Of a stretch of 64,000 nucleotides of DNA, positions 44,485 through 53,108 are shown piece after piece (within the stretch, counting starts at the first letter, position 1; each line of letters begins with the position of its first letter). Under the pieces are notes generated by a model. The model saw nothing but the letters and a program-made list of their open reading frames with translations, did not search any database and was not told where the DNA came from. Position numbers and translations under genes: made by a program. This stretch comes from Paraburkholderia sp. CNPSo 3272 (GTDB lineage Bacteria; Pseudomonadota; Gammaproteobacteria; Burkholderiales; Burkholderiaceae): contig NZ_JAMBPQ010000007.1 in assembly GCF_024206495.1 (NCBI RefSeq), positions 235,894 to 299,893 on the forward strand, given 5' to 3'.

Positions 44485-45423
44485 ATGAAATTCGCGTTCG
44501 TTTTTCCCGGACAAGGCTCGCAGGCCGTCGGCATGCTCGACGCCTTTGCCGATAACGCCATCGTGCGCGAGACGCTGCAAGAAGCGTCCGACGCGCTGGG
44601 CCAGGACCTCGGCAAACTGATCGCCGAAGGCCCCGCCGAAGAACTCAATCTCACCACCAACACGCAGCCGGTCATGCTTACCGCCGCCTACGCCGTTTAT
44701 CGCGCGTGGCAGCAGGCGGGCGGTCCCCAGGCTGCCATCGTCGCGGGCCACAGCCTCGGCGAATACACGGCGCTCGTCGCCGCCGGCGTGCTCGCATTCC
44801 GCGACGCCGTGCCGCTCGTGCGCTTTCGCGCGCAGGCGATGCAAAGCGCAGTGCCGGTGGGCGAGGGCGGCATGGCTGCCGTGCTCGGTCTCGACGACGA
44901 CACCGTGCGCGCAGTCTGCACGGAAGCCGCAGCCGCGAGCGGTGGCGTGGTCGAAGCCGTGAACTTCAACGCGCCGGCGCAAGTCGTGATCGCGGGCCAC
45001 AAGGGCGCGGTCGAAAAGGCCTGCGAAATCGCCAAGGCGAAGGGCGCCAAGCGCGCGCTGCCGCTGCCGGTTTCGGCGCCGTTCCACTCGTCGCTGCTCA
45101 AGCCTGCCTCGGATCAGCTGCGCGAGCATCTCGCGAACGTCACGCTGAACGCGCCGCAGATTCCCGTGGTGAACAACGTCGACGTGGCTTTCGAAACCGA
45201 CCCCGCGAAGATCCGCGACGCGCTCGTGCGCCAGGCCGCGGGCGCCGTGCGCTGGGTCGAATGCGTGCAGGCCATCGCGGCGCACGGCGCGACGCACGTG
45301 GTCGAATGCGGTCCGGGCAAGGTGCTTGCGGGCCTCACCAGGCGTATCGACGGCGACCTGGTCGGGGCCTCGGTGCTCGATCCGAAGTCGCTCGACGAAG
45401 CGCTCGCGCTTCTGAAGGCCTGA
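44485..45423 (+). CDS. fabD: Malonyl-CoA:ACP transacylase FabD
   Basis: Moves malonyl from CoA to ACP, supplying the extender unit of fatty-acid synthesis. The 312-residue protein has FVFPGQGSQAVGM at the N-terminus, the catalytic Ser (about residue 90) in GHSLGEYTALVAAG, and PVSAPFHSSLL with the conserved His. The ATG at 44485 has TGGGGA 5 bases upstream and matches the family start; the upstream frame reads only as spurious coding. Confidence 0.97.
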   Translation: MKFAFVFPGQGSQAVGMLDAFADNAIVRETLQEASDALGQDLGKLIAEGPAEELNLTTNTQPVMLTAAYAVYRAWQQAGGPQAAIVAGHSLGEYTALVAAGVLAFRDAVPLVRFRAQAMQSAVPVGEGGMAAVLGLDDDTVRAVCTEAAAASGGVVEAVNFNAPAQVVIAGHKGAVEKACEIAKAKGAKRALPLPVSAPFHSSLLKPASDQLREHLANVTLNAPQIPVVNNVDVAFETDPAKIRDALVRQAAGAVRWVECVQAIAAHGATHVVECGPGKVLAGLTRRIDGDLVGASVLDPKSLDEALALLKA

Positions 45424-45457
45424 GCGAATACGCCACCACCGCTAACGGATTCAAACG

Positions 45458-46207
45458 ATGGAAAAGACTCTCGACAATCAAGCCGCGATCGTCACCGGCG
45501 CCACGCGCGGCATCGGCCGCGCGATCGCGCTGGAACTGGCGCGCCAGGGCGCGACGGTGATCGGCACGGCAACGAGCGAAGCCGGCGCGCAGGCCATCTC
45601 GGCCGCCTTCGAAGAAGCGGGCCTCAAGGGCCGCGGCGCGGTGCTCAACGTGAACGACGCCGCTGCGGCGGAAGCGCTGATCGACGCAACGGTCAAGGAA
45701 TTCGGCGGTCTTGCGATCCTCGTCAATAATGCGGGCATCACGCAGGACAACCTGGCGATGCGCATGAAGGACGACGAATGGGATTCGGTCATCGACACCA
45801 ACCTGAAGTCGGTGTTCCGCCTCTCGCGCGCCGTGCTGCGCCCGATGATGAAGGCGCGCACGGGCCGAATCATCAACATCACCTCGGTGGTGGGCTCGTC
45901 GGGCAACCCTGGCCAGGCCAACTACGCCGCCGCCAAGGCCGGCGTGGCGGGCATGACGCGCGCACTCGCACGCGAGATCGGCAGCCGCGGCATCACCGTG
46001 AACTGCGTCGCGCCCGGTTTCATCGACACCGACATGACGAAGGACCTGCCCGCGGAGCAGCAAGCCGCGCTCAAGCAGCAGATTCCGCTGGGGCGTCTCG
46101 GCAGCCCGGACGACATCGCGCATGCGGTCGCGTTCCTCGCGTCGCCGCAGGCGGCCTACATCACGGGCACGACGTTGCACGTGAACGGCGGCATGTATAT
46201 GTCTTAA
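45458..46207 (+). CDS. fabG: 3-oxoacyl-ACP reductase FabG
   Basis: NADPH-dependent reductase of the first reduction step in fatty-acid elongation. The 249-residue short-chain dehydrogenase has the cofactor motif TGATRGIGRAIA, the NNAGITQDN strand, and the catalytic Ser, Tyr and Lys in ITSVVGSSGNPGQANYAAAKAG. It is 34 bases downstream of fabD, so probably the same transcript. Confidence 0.97.
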   Translation: MEKTLDNQAAIVTGATRGIGRAIALELARQGATVIGTATSEAGAQAISAAFEEAGLKGRGAVLNVNDAAAAEALIDATVKEFGGLAILVNNAGITQDNLAMRMKDDEWDSVIDTNLKSVFRLSRAVLRPMMKARTGRIINITSVVGSSGNPGQANYAAAKAGVAGMTRALAREIGSRGITVNCVAPGFIDTDMTKDLPAEQQAALKQQIPLGRLGSPDDIAHAVAFLASPQAAYITGTTLHVNGGMYMS

Positions 46208-46220
46208 CCGGATTCAGGTA

Positions 46221-46277
46221 CTATCCGCGCCTTGATGCGCTTGATGCAAAACATTGCGCAAGCGCCGTCGCGGATAG
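46221..46277 (+). ncRNA. Candidate nested stem-loop in the fabG-acpP intergenic region
   Basis: Three nested stems can form in 57 bases. CTATCCGCG (46221-46229) pairs with CGCGGATAG (46269-46277), GCGCTTG (46237-46243) pairs with CAAGCGC (46259-46265), and GCAA (46246-46249) pairs with TTGC (46254-46257) around a 4-base loop. There is no T-run, so it is not a standard terminator. It may be an RNA-processing or stabilising element between fabG and acpP, or a small RNA part. Confidence 0.45.
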
Positions 46278-46300
46278 CCTTCCGGAACCTTGAGCGCCGC

Positions 46301-46328
46301 TTTTCAGCCAGGTCAAACCTGATAAAAT
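46301..46328 (+). promoter_or_regulatory. Promoter of acpP
   Basis: TTTTCA and TAAAAT are separated by 16 bases, about 47 bases upstream of the acpP ATG. A dedicated promoter would fit the very high acpP expression usual in bacteria. Confidence 0.5.
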
Positions 46329-46374
46329 GCGCGCACTCGCATTCATGAGCTAACTTTTTTCCCTTGGAGGGGTA

Positions 46375-46614
46375 ATGGACAACATCGAACAGCGCGTCAA
46401 GAAGATCGTCGCCGAGCAACTGGGCGTCGCCGAAGCTGAAATCAAGAACGAAGCTTCGTTCGTGAACGATCTGGGCGCCGACTCGCTCGACACCGTCGAA
46501 CTGGTCATGGCTCTCGAAGACGAGTTCGGCATGGAAATCCCGGACGAGGAAGCCGAGAAGATCACGACGGTTCAGCAAGCGATCGACTACGCTCGCGCGA
46601 ACGTCAAGGCCTAA
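46375..46614 (+). CDS. acpP: Acyl carrier protein AcpP
   Basis: The 79-residue carrier of growing acyl chains in fatty-acid synthesis. The phosphopantetheine attachment site is Ser37 in [16 protein letters not shown]. The rest is acidic and helical as expected. TGGAGG lies 6 bases before the ATG. A promoter and a nested stem-loop precede it, and a strong terminator follows, so it can be transcribed separately from fabF and fabG. Confidence 0.98.
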
Positions 46615-46730
46615 GCGCCAGAATCCCGCCTGGGCCGCGCAACGCAGTGCGCTGGCGGCCCGCGAGGACGCTCGCCCGTGAAACCGCATACGCCTGCCGC
46701 ACTCGCTGCGGGGCATCTGCCGGTCAACTA

Positions 46731-46781
46731 GCCACAGGGCTCACAGGAGCATTTCCTGTGGCCTCTGTGGCTTTTGTTTTT
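46731..46781 (+). terminator. Strong intrinsic terminator after acpP
   Basis: A long stem pairing GCCACAG with CTGTGGC and then CACAGGA with TCCTGTG around a 5-base loop is followed by TTTTGTTTTT. It lies in the acpP-fabF gap and ends about 24 bases before the fabF start. Confidence 0.9.
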
Positions 46782-46805
46782 GTCATCTATGGATAAGGGG
46801 TTACC

Positions 46806-48047
46806 GTGAGCCGTCGTCGAGTTGTTGTTACAGGCCTGGGGCTGATTTCGCCTGTTGGCAATAATGTTGCCGACGGCTGGGCCAATCTGGTCGCCGGAAA
46901 GTCCGGCATCGCCAACATCACGAAGTTCGACGCGACGAACTTCTCGACCCGCTTTGCCGGCGAAGTGAAGGGCTTCAACGTCGAAGAGTACATGCCGGCG
47001 AAAGAAGCGCGCCATATGGATACCTTCATCCATTACGGCATCGCGGCGGGCATGCAGGCGATCCAGGACAGCGGTCTCGAAGTCACCGAAGCGAACGCGG
47101 AGCGGATCGGCGTGAACGTCGGCTCGGGTATCGGCGGCCTGCCGATGATCGAAGTCACGCAAACCGAACTGCTCAACCGCGGGCCGCGCCGCATCTCACC
47201 GTTCTTCGTGCCGGCCTCGATCATCAACATGATCTCGGGCCATCTGTCGATCAAGTACGGCCTCAAGGGCCCGAATCTGGCGATGGTCACGGCCTGCACG
47301 ACCGGCCTGCACTGCATCGGCGAAGCGTCGCGTCTGATCGAATACGGCGATTGCGACGTGATGATCGCGGGCGGCGCGGAATCGACCGTCTCGCCGCTCG
47401 GCATCGGCGGCTTCGCGGCGGCGCGCGCGCTCTCGCAGCGCAACGACGATCCGGCGACGGCCAGCCGTCCGTGGGACAAGGACCGTGACGGCTTCGTGCT
47501 CGGCGAAGGCGCGGGCGTGATGGTGCTCGAAGAGTACGAACACGCGAAGGCGCGCGGCGCGAAGATCTATGCGGAAATCGGCGGCTACGGCATGAGCGGC
47601 GATGCGTATCACATGACCGCGCCGCTGGAAGACGGCGACGGTGCGCGCCGCTGCATGATCGCCGCGATGAAGAACGCGGGCGTCAACACCAGCGAAGTGA
47701 ACTGGCTGAGCGCGCACGGCACGTCCACGCCGCTCGGCGACCTCGCGGAAACCACGGCGATCAAGCGCGCTTTTGGCGACCACGCGAAGGACATCGTCGT
47801 GAACTCGACCAAGTCGATGACGGGCCACCTGCTGGGTGGCGCGGGCGGCCTCGAGTCGGTGTTCACGGTGCTGGCCGTGCACAACCAGGTGTCGCCGCCG
47901 ACGATCAACATCTTCAACCAGGATCCGGCATGCGACCTGGATTACTGCGCGAACACCGCGCGGGACATGAAGATCGACGTCGCGCTGAAGAACTCGTTCG
48001 GGTTCGGCGGCACCAACGGCACGCTCGTCTTCAAGCGTTACGCTTGA
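46806..48047 (+). CDS. fabF: 3-oxoacyl-ACP synthase II FabF
   Basis: Elongates acyl-ACP with malonyl-ACP, the main condensing enzyme in fatty-acid synthesis. The 413-residue protein contains the nucleophile Cys164 in [10 protein letters not shown], and the two catalytic His in [11 protein letters not shown] and (in the region before) [12 protein letters not shown], with the C-terminal [14 protein letters not shown]. It starts with GTG at 46806; AAGGGG lies 7 bases upstream. A strong terminator lies between acpP and this gene, so it probably relies on read-through or its own promoter. Confidence 0.97.
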   Translation: MSRRRVVVTGLGLISPVGNNVADGWANLVAGKSGIANITKFDATNFSTRFAGEVKGFNVEEYMPAKEARHMDTFIHYGIAAGMQAIQDSGLEVTEANAERIGVNVGSGIGGLPMIEVTQTELLNRGPRRISPFFVPASIINMISGHLSIKYGLKGPNLAMVTACTTGLHCIGEASRLIEYGDCDVMIAGGAESTVSPLGIGGFAAARALSQRNDDPATASRPWDKDRDGFVLGEGAGVMVLEEYEHAKARGAKIYAEIGGYGMSGDAYHMTAPLEDGDGARRCMIAAMKNAGVNTSEVNWLSAHGTSTPLGDLAETTAIKRAFGDHAKDIVVNSTKSMTGHLLGGAGGLESVFTVLAVHNQVSPPTINIFNQDPACDLDYCANTARDMKIDVALKNSFGFGGTNGTLVFKRYA

Positions 48048-48541
48048 TCCCGCACGACGAGACAGCGGCCGCGCCGAATGCTTCGGCCGGCCGCGTTCCT
48101 CCTGCTTTCCCCTCGCGGCGCGCGGGCGCGCCGCTTCTTTCCCTGCGTCCATCGCTTGCGCTGCAACTGCTCGTTGCCGCGGGTTTGGGCGTGGCTGCGA
48201 CCGCCGTCTACACGACGCTCGTCCCCTGGTTCGGCGCCTGGCAAGCCTTGCCGGTCACGCTGGCGTTCCTCGCGACCGGCGGCCTCGCGGCTGCGGCGTG
48301 GCGACGCAAGCAACCGGCCTTCCTGGAAATCGGGTCAGATTTTATGGCGGCGTGGAAGCGCGATGGCGCCTGCCTCGCGGCCGGGCGGCTTGCCGGCGCG
48401 TCGCAATGGGGCGCATGGCTGCTCGCGCTCGTCGTGGAGCAGGGCGCACGCCGCACGACGATTCTCGTCGCCGCCGACGCCACTCCGGCAGAAGCCTTCC
48501 GCACACTCGCCGTGCGCGCGCGCAGCGCGGCCGGTCGCTGA
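48044..48541 (+). CDS. Possible YgfX-like membrane protein between fabF and rpoE
   Basis: A 165-residue protein starting at a TTG that overlaps the fabF stop codon (TTGA), so it would be translationally coupled. There are two hydrophobic segments ([22 protein letters not shown] and [18 protein letters not shown]). The C-terminal segment [26 protein letters not shown] resembles the end of YgfX/CptA family proteins (HLWLAADSMDEAEWRDL in E. coli YgfX). The match is weak and unproven. The gene lies immediately before rpoE, and conservation of this position would help decide. It is plausible coding because the codon pattern matches neighbours. Confidence 0.6.
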   Translation: MIPHDETAAAPNASAGRVPPAFPSRRAGAPLLSLRPSLALQLLVAAGLGVAATAVYTTLVPWFGAWQALPVTLAFLATGGLAAAAWRRKQPAFLEIGSDFMAAWKRDGACLAAGRLAGASQWGAWLLALVVEQGARRTTILVAADATPAEAFRTLAVRARSAAGR

Positions 48542-48653
48542 GCCTCCTTCGCTGTAAAGCTTGTAACCGCTGTTACTCGCGTAACGTGAGACCGTGGCGA
48601 GGACGCTACAATGGTGCCCCCACGTCTACTTCATGTGCTAACGGATTTTTCAG

Positions 48654-49253
48654 GTGAGCGAAAAAGAAATTGATCAGGTTCTGGTCGAGCGCGTGCAAAA
48701 AGGCGACAAGGCCGCGTTTGAGCTCCTGGTCTCGAAATACCACCGCAAGATCATCCGGCTGATCTCGCGCCTCGTGCGGGACCCCGCCGAGGTCGAGGAC
48801 GTGGCCCAGGACGCCTTTATCAAGGCTTACCGCGCACTCCCGCAGTTTCGTGGTGAATCGGCTTTCTATACGTGGTTGTACCGGATTGCTGTCAATACGG
48901 CGAAGAACTACCTTGCGACGCAGGGAAGACGCGCGCCGACTTCTACCGAGGCAGATGCTGAAGAAGCGGAAACTTTCTCGGACGCCGATCAACTAAGGGA
49001 TATCAATACGCCCGAGTCGATGTTGATGAGCAAGCAGATCGCACAGACGGTCAATGCTGCGATGGCGGTTTTACCGGAAGAGTTGCGCACCGCCATTACG
49101 CTTCGGGAAATAGAAGGCCTAAGCTACGAAGAAATCGCCGAGATGATGGGGTGCCCGATTGGCACCGTCAGATCGAGAATTTTCCGCGCTCGGGAAGCCA
49201 TTGCGGCAAAATTGCGTCCGCTGCTGGACACTCCGGAAGGCAAGCGCTGGTAA
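48654..49253 (+). CDS. rpoE: RNA polymerase sigma factor RpoE (AlgU/sigma-E)
   Basis: The 199-residue extracytoplasmic-function sigma factor that responds to envelope stress. Region 2 is FELLVSKYHRKIIRLISRLVRDPAEVEDVAQDAFIKAYRALPQF, and region 4 is LPEELRTAITLREIEGLSYEEIAEMMGCPIGTVRSRIFRAREAI. The start is GTG. A -10-like TACAAT is at about 48608. The next three genes are the matching anti-sigma, its regulator and a protease, the classic rpoE-rseA-rseB-mucD module. Confidence 0.97.
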   Translation: MSEKEIDQVLVERVQKGDKAAFELLVSKYHRKIIRLISRLVRDPAEVEDVAQDAFIKAYRALPQFRGESAFYTWLYRIAVNTAKNYLATQGRRAPTSTEADAEEAETFSDADQLRDINTPESMLMSKQIAQTVNAAMAVLPEELRTAITLREIEGLSYEEIAEMMGCPIGTVRSRIFRAREAIAAKLRPLLDTPEGKRW

Positions 49254-49340
49254 GAAGAACCAGCTTCGCCCCGGGCGGCGACGCGATTCACCAGAATGAG
49301 TTGGTGTCACAGGGACGTCTGTTAGGGAATGGGGAGCATC

Positions 49341-49982
49341 ATGGGTTCGGTCTCGATGCAATCGGTATCAAGCTCGCGCGGCGAGCGTCTGTCCGCCTTC
49401 GTCGACGGTGAAGCGTCGGCGCAGGAGCATCTGAACGGAAATTTTCTGGAACTCGACGGCGAAGGGCGCGCAGCCTGGTCGGAGTACCACCTGATCGGCG
49501 ACGTGCTGCGTTCCGACGATCTGGCCCTTAGTCAGGTCGCGAGCCGCGCCTTCATGACGGGTTTCGCGGCGCGCTTCGAAGCGGAGCCGCATCTGCTCGC
49601 GCCGGCCGCGCTGCCGCCGGCGCAGGCTGGCCGCAATGAGCGCGTGGGCCGCATTCTGGCGCTGCGCCGCCGCGTGATGCCGTCGCTGGCCGTGGCCGCC
49701 GCGGCTGCCACACTCACGTGGATCGTCATGCCGCAGATGCGCGGCGTGGGCATGGCCGGCGCGCCGCAAATCGCCGCTGTGCAGTCGCAGGGCGACGCCA
49801 TGCAGCGCGTGGCGATGAACACCACGCCGGCGCCTGGCGCGGGCGCTCAGGACGGTAACATCATCCGCGACGCGCGGCTCGACGAATATCTCCAGGCGCA
49901 CCAGCAGTTCGCGCAGCAGCCGGTCATATCGGATTCCATGCCGTACATCCGCTCAGCCGCTCTTACCACGCAAGGCCAATAA
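49341..49982 (+). CDS. rseA: Sigma-E anti-sigma factor RseA (MucA)
   Basis: A single-pass inner-membrane protein that holds RpoE inactive through its cytoplasmic N-terminal domain. The 213-residue product has the N-terminal RseA domain (RGERLSAFVDGEASAQEHL, YHLIGDVLRSDDLA), a membrane helix at about 110-128 (SLAVAAAAATLTWIVMP), and a periplasmic tail of Ala/Gly/Gln-rich sequence ending near the RseB-binding region. Start at 49341 has GGGGAG 4-5 bases upstream; a nearby ATG 12 bases earlier is less well placed. Confidence 0.92.
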   Translation: MGSVSMQSVSSSRGERLSAFVDGEASAQEHLNGNFLELDGEGRAAWSEYHLIGDVLRSDDLALSQVASRAFMTGFAARFEAEPHLLAPAALPPAQAGRNERVGRILALRRRVMPSLAVAAAAATLTWIVMPQMRGVGMAGAPQIAAVQSQGDAMQRVAMNTTPAPGAGAQDGNIIRDARLDEYLQAHQQFAQQPVISDSMPYIRSAALTTQGQ

Positions 49983-49987
49983 GTTTG

Positions 49988-51049
49988 ATGCAGACATTGC
50001 GGTTGAATAAAAAGACAATCTGGGGGCGGCTGCCGGCATTCCTTTGCTGCGCAGCCGTGACGTTCACCGCTCTGTCTGTCGCCCCGCGTGCCCACGCGCA
50101 AGGCGCGTCCGCGACCGATGCCGCCACGCGCCAAAGCGCGGCGCAGTTGCTCGACCGCATCCAGCAGGCCGCGCAGCAGCAAAGTTACGAAGGCACCTTC
50201 GTCTACCAGCGCGGCGAGTTCGTGCAGTCCTCGCGCATCACGCACTACGCCTCGAAGCAGGACGGCGAGTTCGAAAAGCTCGAAAGCCTCGACGGCAAGC
50301 CGCGCACGATGCTGCGCCACAACGACGATCTCTTTACCTTCGTGCCCGAGCGCAAGCTGCTCGTCGTCGAAAAGCGCCAGAACAAGGACGCTTTCCCGGC
50401 GCTGCTTTCCACGAGCGGTGACCAGGTGCTGGGCGTCTACGAGCCGAAGATGCTCGCCAACGACCGGGTGGCCGGCCTCGACAGCCAGGTGATCCAGCTC
50501 GACCCGAAGGACAATTTCCGCTTCGCCTACAAGTTGTGGGCGGACGCGAAAACCGGTCTGCTGCTGCGCTCGCAGATGCTCGATCCGTCGAACGGCCAGG
50601 TGCTCCAGCAGCTCGCGTTCACGCAGGTGCGCATCGGCGGTCCCGTCGACAAGACGCCTATCGTGAACGGCATGCGCAATATCGAGGGCTGGAACGTGGT
50701 GCGCCCGCCGCTTCAGCCGGTCGACATCGAGGCGCAGGGCTGGTCGTTTGGCCAGGCCGCGCCGGGGTTCCAGAAGATTCGCGAAGTGCGCCGGCCAATG
50801 GCGGCGCGCGACGCGAGCAATCCGCCCATCCCGGTCGATCAGGCGGTATTCTCTGACGGACTGTCCACGCTTTCCGTATTTATCGAACCGGTCAAGAACA
50901 ACAGTCGCAAGGAAGGCTCGGGCAGCAGTGGCGCGACCCACGTGCTCGTGAAGCGCAATGGCGATTACTTCATCACGTTGCTTGGCGAAGTGCCCCAGAC
51001 CACGTTGCAGCAGTTCGCGTCTGCCATAGAATACAAGGCTCCCAGGTAA
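49988..51049 (+). CDS. rseB: Sigma-E regulatory protein RseB (MucB)
   Basis: A 353-residue periplasmic protein that binds RseA and senses misplaced lipids or LPS, protecting RseA from cleavage by site-1 protease. After the signal peptide (about 1-33, PRAHAQ) comes the MucB/RseB domain with LLDRIQQAAQQQSYEGTFVYQRG, LESLDGKPRTMLRHNDD, and the C-terminal SDGLSTLSVFIEPV. The start at 49988 follows rseA after 5 bases. Confidence 0.94.
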   Translation: MQTLRLNKKTIWGRLPAFLCCAAVTFTALSVAPRAHAQGASATDAATRQSAAQLLDRIQQAAQQQSYEGTFVYQRGEFVQSSRITHYASKQDGEFEKLESLDGKPRTMLRHNDDLFTFVPERKLLVVEKRQNKDAFPALLSTSGDQVLGVYEPKMLANDRVAGLDSQVIQLDPKDNFRFAYKLWADAKTGLLLRSQMLDPSNGQVLQQLAFTQVRIGGPVDKTPIVNGMRNIEGWNVVRPPLQPVDIEAQGWSFGQAAPGFQKIREVRRPMAARDASNPPIPVDQAVFSDGLSTLSVFIEPVKNNSRKEGSGSSGATHVLVKRNGDYFITLLGEVPQTTLQQFASAIEYKAPR

Positions 51050-51074
51050 CTCCCTTCCTTCGGCTGACTTCGAT

Positions 51075-52592
51075 ATGACGATTCTCCCGCTGCGCAAATT
51101 CTTCGCGGCCGCGGTCGTGGCGGCGTGCCTGCCGTTCGCGCCGCACGTGGCATCGGCGGCGCCCGCTGCCAACTTGCCCGACTTCGCCGACCTCGTGGAC
51201 AAAGTGGGGCCGTCAGTCGTCAATATCCGCACCACGACGCGCATCTCCTCAGCGCAGCGCGGCCTGCCGCCGGGCATGGATCAGGGAGACATGTCGGAAT
51301 TCTTCCGCCGCTTCTTTGGCATCCCGCTCCCGCAAGGGCCGCAGGGTGGGCAGGGCGGCGGCCAAGGGGGCAGTCAGGGCGGAAGCCCGGGCGGCGGCTC
51401 GGACTCCGGCACGGACAGCGGCAACGACACCGAACAGAACAGTGGCGTCGGCTCGGGTTTCATCCTCTCGAGCGACGGCTACGTGATGACCAACGCGCAC
51501 GTGGTCGACGACGCGGACAGCATCTACGTGACGCTCACCGACAAGCGCGAATTCAAGGCGAAGCTGATCGGCGTGGACGACCGCACGGACGTCGCAGTGG
51601 TGAAGATCCAGGCCGCCAACCTGCCGGCCGTGACGATGGGCGATTCGAACAAGGTGCGCGTGGGCGAGTGGGTCGTGGCGATCGGTTCGCCGTTTGGCCT
51701 CGAGAACACCGTGACGGCGGGCATCGTGAGCGCGAAGGGGCGCGACACGGGCGACTATTTGCCGTTCATCCAGACCGACGTGGCCGTGAATCCCGGCAAC
51801 TCGGGCGGACCGCTCATCAACATGCAGGGCGAGGTGATCGGCATCAACTCGCAGATCTATAGCCGCACCGGCGGCTTCATGGGCATCTCGTTCGCGATTC
51901 CGATCGACGAAGCGATGCGCGTGGCGGACCAGCTCAAGTCGACGGGCAAGGTCACGCGTGGCCGCATTGCCGTGGCCATCGGCGAGGTGACGAAGGACGT
52001 GGCCGACTCGCTCGGTCTGCCCAAGGCGCAAGGCGCGCTCGTCTCCAGCGTCGAGCCGGGCGGCCCGGCGGACAAGGCGGGCATCCAGCCGGGCGACATC
52101 ATCCTGAAGTTCAACGGCGCTACCGTCGACGCCGCGACCGACCTGCCGCGCATGGTCGGCGACACGAAGCCGGGCACCAAGGCGACGGTGACGGTCTGGC
52201 GCAAGGGCGCAACGCGCGATCTGCCGATCACGATCGCCGAGATGCAGACCGACAAGAGCGCGAAGGCCGACCAGAAAAAGGCTCCCGAGCCCAAGCCGCG
52301 CGCGATGAACGCGCTTGGTATCGCGGTGGTCGATATCCCGGCCGACCAGCTCGCTCAGCTCAAGGTCAAGGGCGGCGCGATGGTGGACTCGGTCGATGGC
52401 CCCGCACAGCGCGCCGGCCTGCAGAAGGGCGACATCATCCTGCGCGTGGGCGACACGGATATCACCAGCGCTAAGCAGTTCCAGGAGGTGACCGCGCATC
52501 TCGACCCGCAGAAGATGGTCGCGGTGCTCGTGCGTCGCGGCGACAACACGCAGTTCGTGCCGCTGCGCCCGCGCGCGCCGGGGCAGAAGTAA
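51075..52592 (+). CDS. mucD: Do-family periplasmic serine protease (MucD/DegQ type)
   Basis: A 505-residue periplasmic HtrA protease and chaperone. After the signal peptide (about 1-29) the trypsin-like domain carries the triad His142 (NAHVV), Asp172 (RTDVAVV) and Ser243 (NPGNSGGPL). Two PDZ domains follow. A long Gly/Gln/Ser-rich linker (about 90-125, GGQGGGQGGSQGG) sits ahead of the catalytic domain and is an unusual feature. As the fourth gene of the rpoE cluster it takes the place of degP and would degrade misfolded envelope proteins, and is known to influence sigma-E control in relatives. Confidence 0.94.
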   Translation: MTILPLRKFFAAAVVAACLPFAPHVASAAPAANLPDFADLVDKVGPSVVNIRTTTRISSAQRGLPPGMDQGDMSEFFRRFFGIPLPQGPQGGQGGGQGGSQGGSPGGGSDSGTDSGNDTEQNSGVGSGFILSSDGYVMTNAHVVDDADSIYVTLTDKREFKAKLIGVDDRTDVAVVKIQAANLPAVTMGDSNKVRVGEWVVAIGSPFGLENTVTAGIVSAKGRDTGDYLPFIQTDVAVNPGNSGGPLINMQGEVIGINSQIYSRTGGFMGISFAIPIDEAMRVADQLKSTGKVTRGRIAVAIGEVTKDVADSLGLPKAQGALVSSVEPGGPADKAGIQPGDIILKFNGATVDAATDLPRMVGDTKPGTKATVTVWRKGATRDLPITIAEMQTDKSAKADQKKAPEPKPRAMNALGIAVVDIPADQLAQLKVKGGAMVDSVDGPAQRAGLQKGDIILRVGDTDITSAKQFQEVTAHLDPQKMVAVLVRRGDNTQFVPLRPRAPGQK

Positions 52593-52597
52593 CACCG

Positions 52598-52933
52598 ATG
52601 CGCACGCCTATGCGGTCTTCGTCGGCGGCGCCGGGCGCGCTCGAACGGGCGAGCGCGCACCTCGTGCTCTACGGGCGAGCGTGGTGTCATCTGTGCGAGG
52701 ACATGCGCGTGGCGCTCGAGCCGCTGGCCGCAGCCGCCGGCGCGCGGCTCGATGTCGTCGATGTCGATTCCGACCCCGCGGTGCAGGCGCGCTACGACGA
52801 ACTCGTGCCGGTGCTCCTTTGCGACGGCATCGAGCTGTGTCACTACCGTCTCGACGAGGCGCGCGTGCGCGCTACGCTGGGCCTCGGCCCCGACTCACCG
52901 AGCGCACCCCCGGCTCCGACGGGCGGGGCGTGA
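52598..52933 (+). CDS. Glutaredoxin-like thiol-redox protein
   Basis: A 111-residue protein with a thioredoxin-fold core and the redox-active motif WCHLC (about residues 29-33). The region VLYGRAWCHLCEDMRVAL followed by DVVDVDSDPAVQARYDELVPVLLCDG matches the glutaredoxin-related (DUF836) family in position of the CxxC and the cis-Pro (VPVL). It follows mucD after 5 bases and precedes lepA, so it likely shares their transcript. Substrates unknown. Confidence 0.87.
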   Translation: MRTPMRSSSAAPGALERASAHLVLYGRAWCHLCEDMRVALEPLAAAAGARLDVVDVDSDPAVQARYDELVPVLLCDGIELCHYRLDEARVRATLGLGPDSPSAPPAPTGGA

Positions 52934-53057
52934 AACTAATGGCCGGCACGCCGCGGGACATCTGCGTCGCGCCATGACACATCCGTTACATCACCGGATG
53001 GTTCGCCCGTGGGACCCCTTTTCGGCTAAAATAGTCCGGTTTTTCATCTGTTTACGA

Positions 53058-53091
53058 GGCGTGCCACGCAATCGTTGGGGCGCGCCTTTTT
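53058..53091 (+). terminator. Terminator-like hairpin in front of lepA
   Basis: GGCGTGCC pairs with GGCGCGCC (one G-U pair) across a 13-base loop, followed by T5. It ends 17 bases before the lepA ATG. A -10-like TAAAAT is at 53027-53032, so the hairpin could lie in the lepA leader. Confidence 0.6.
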
Positions 53092-53108
53092 CGCTTGATC
53101 GGTACTGA

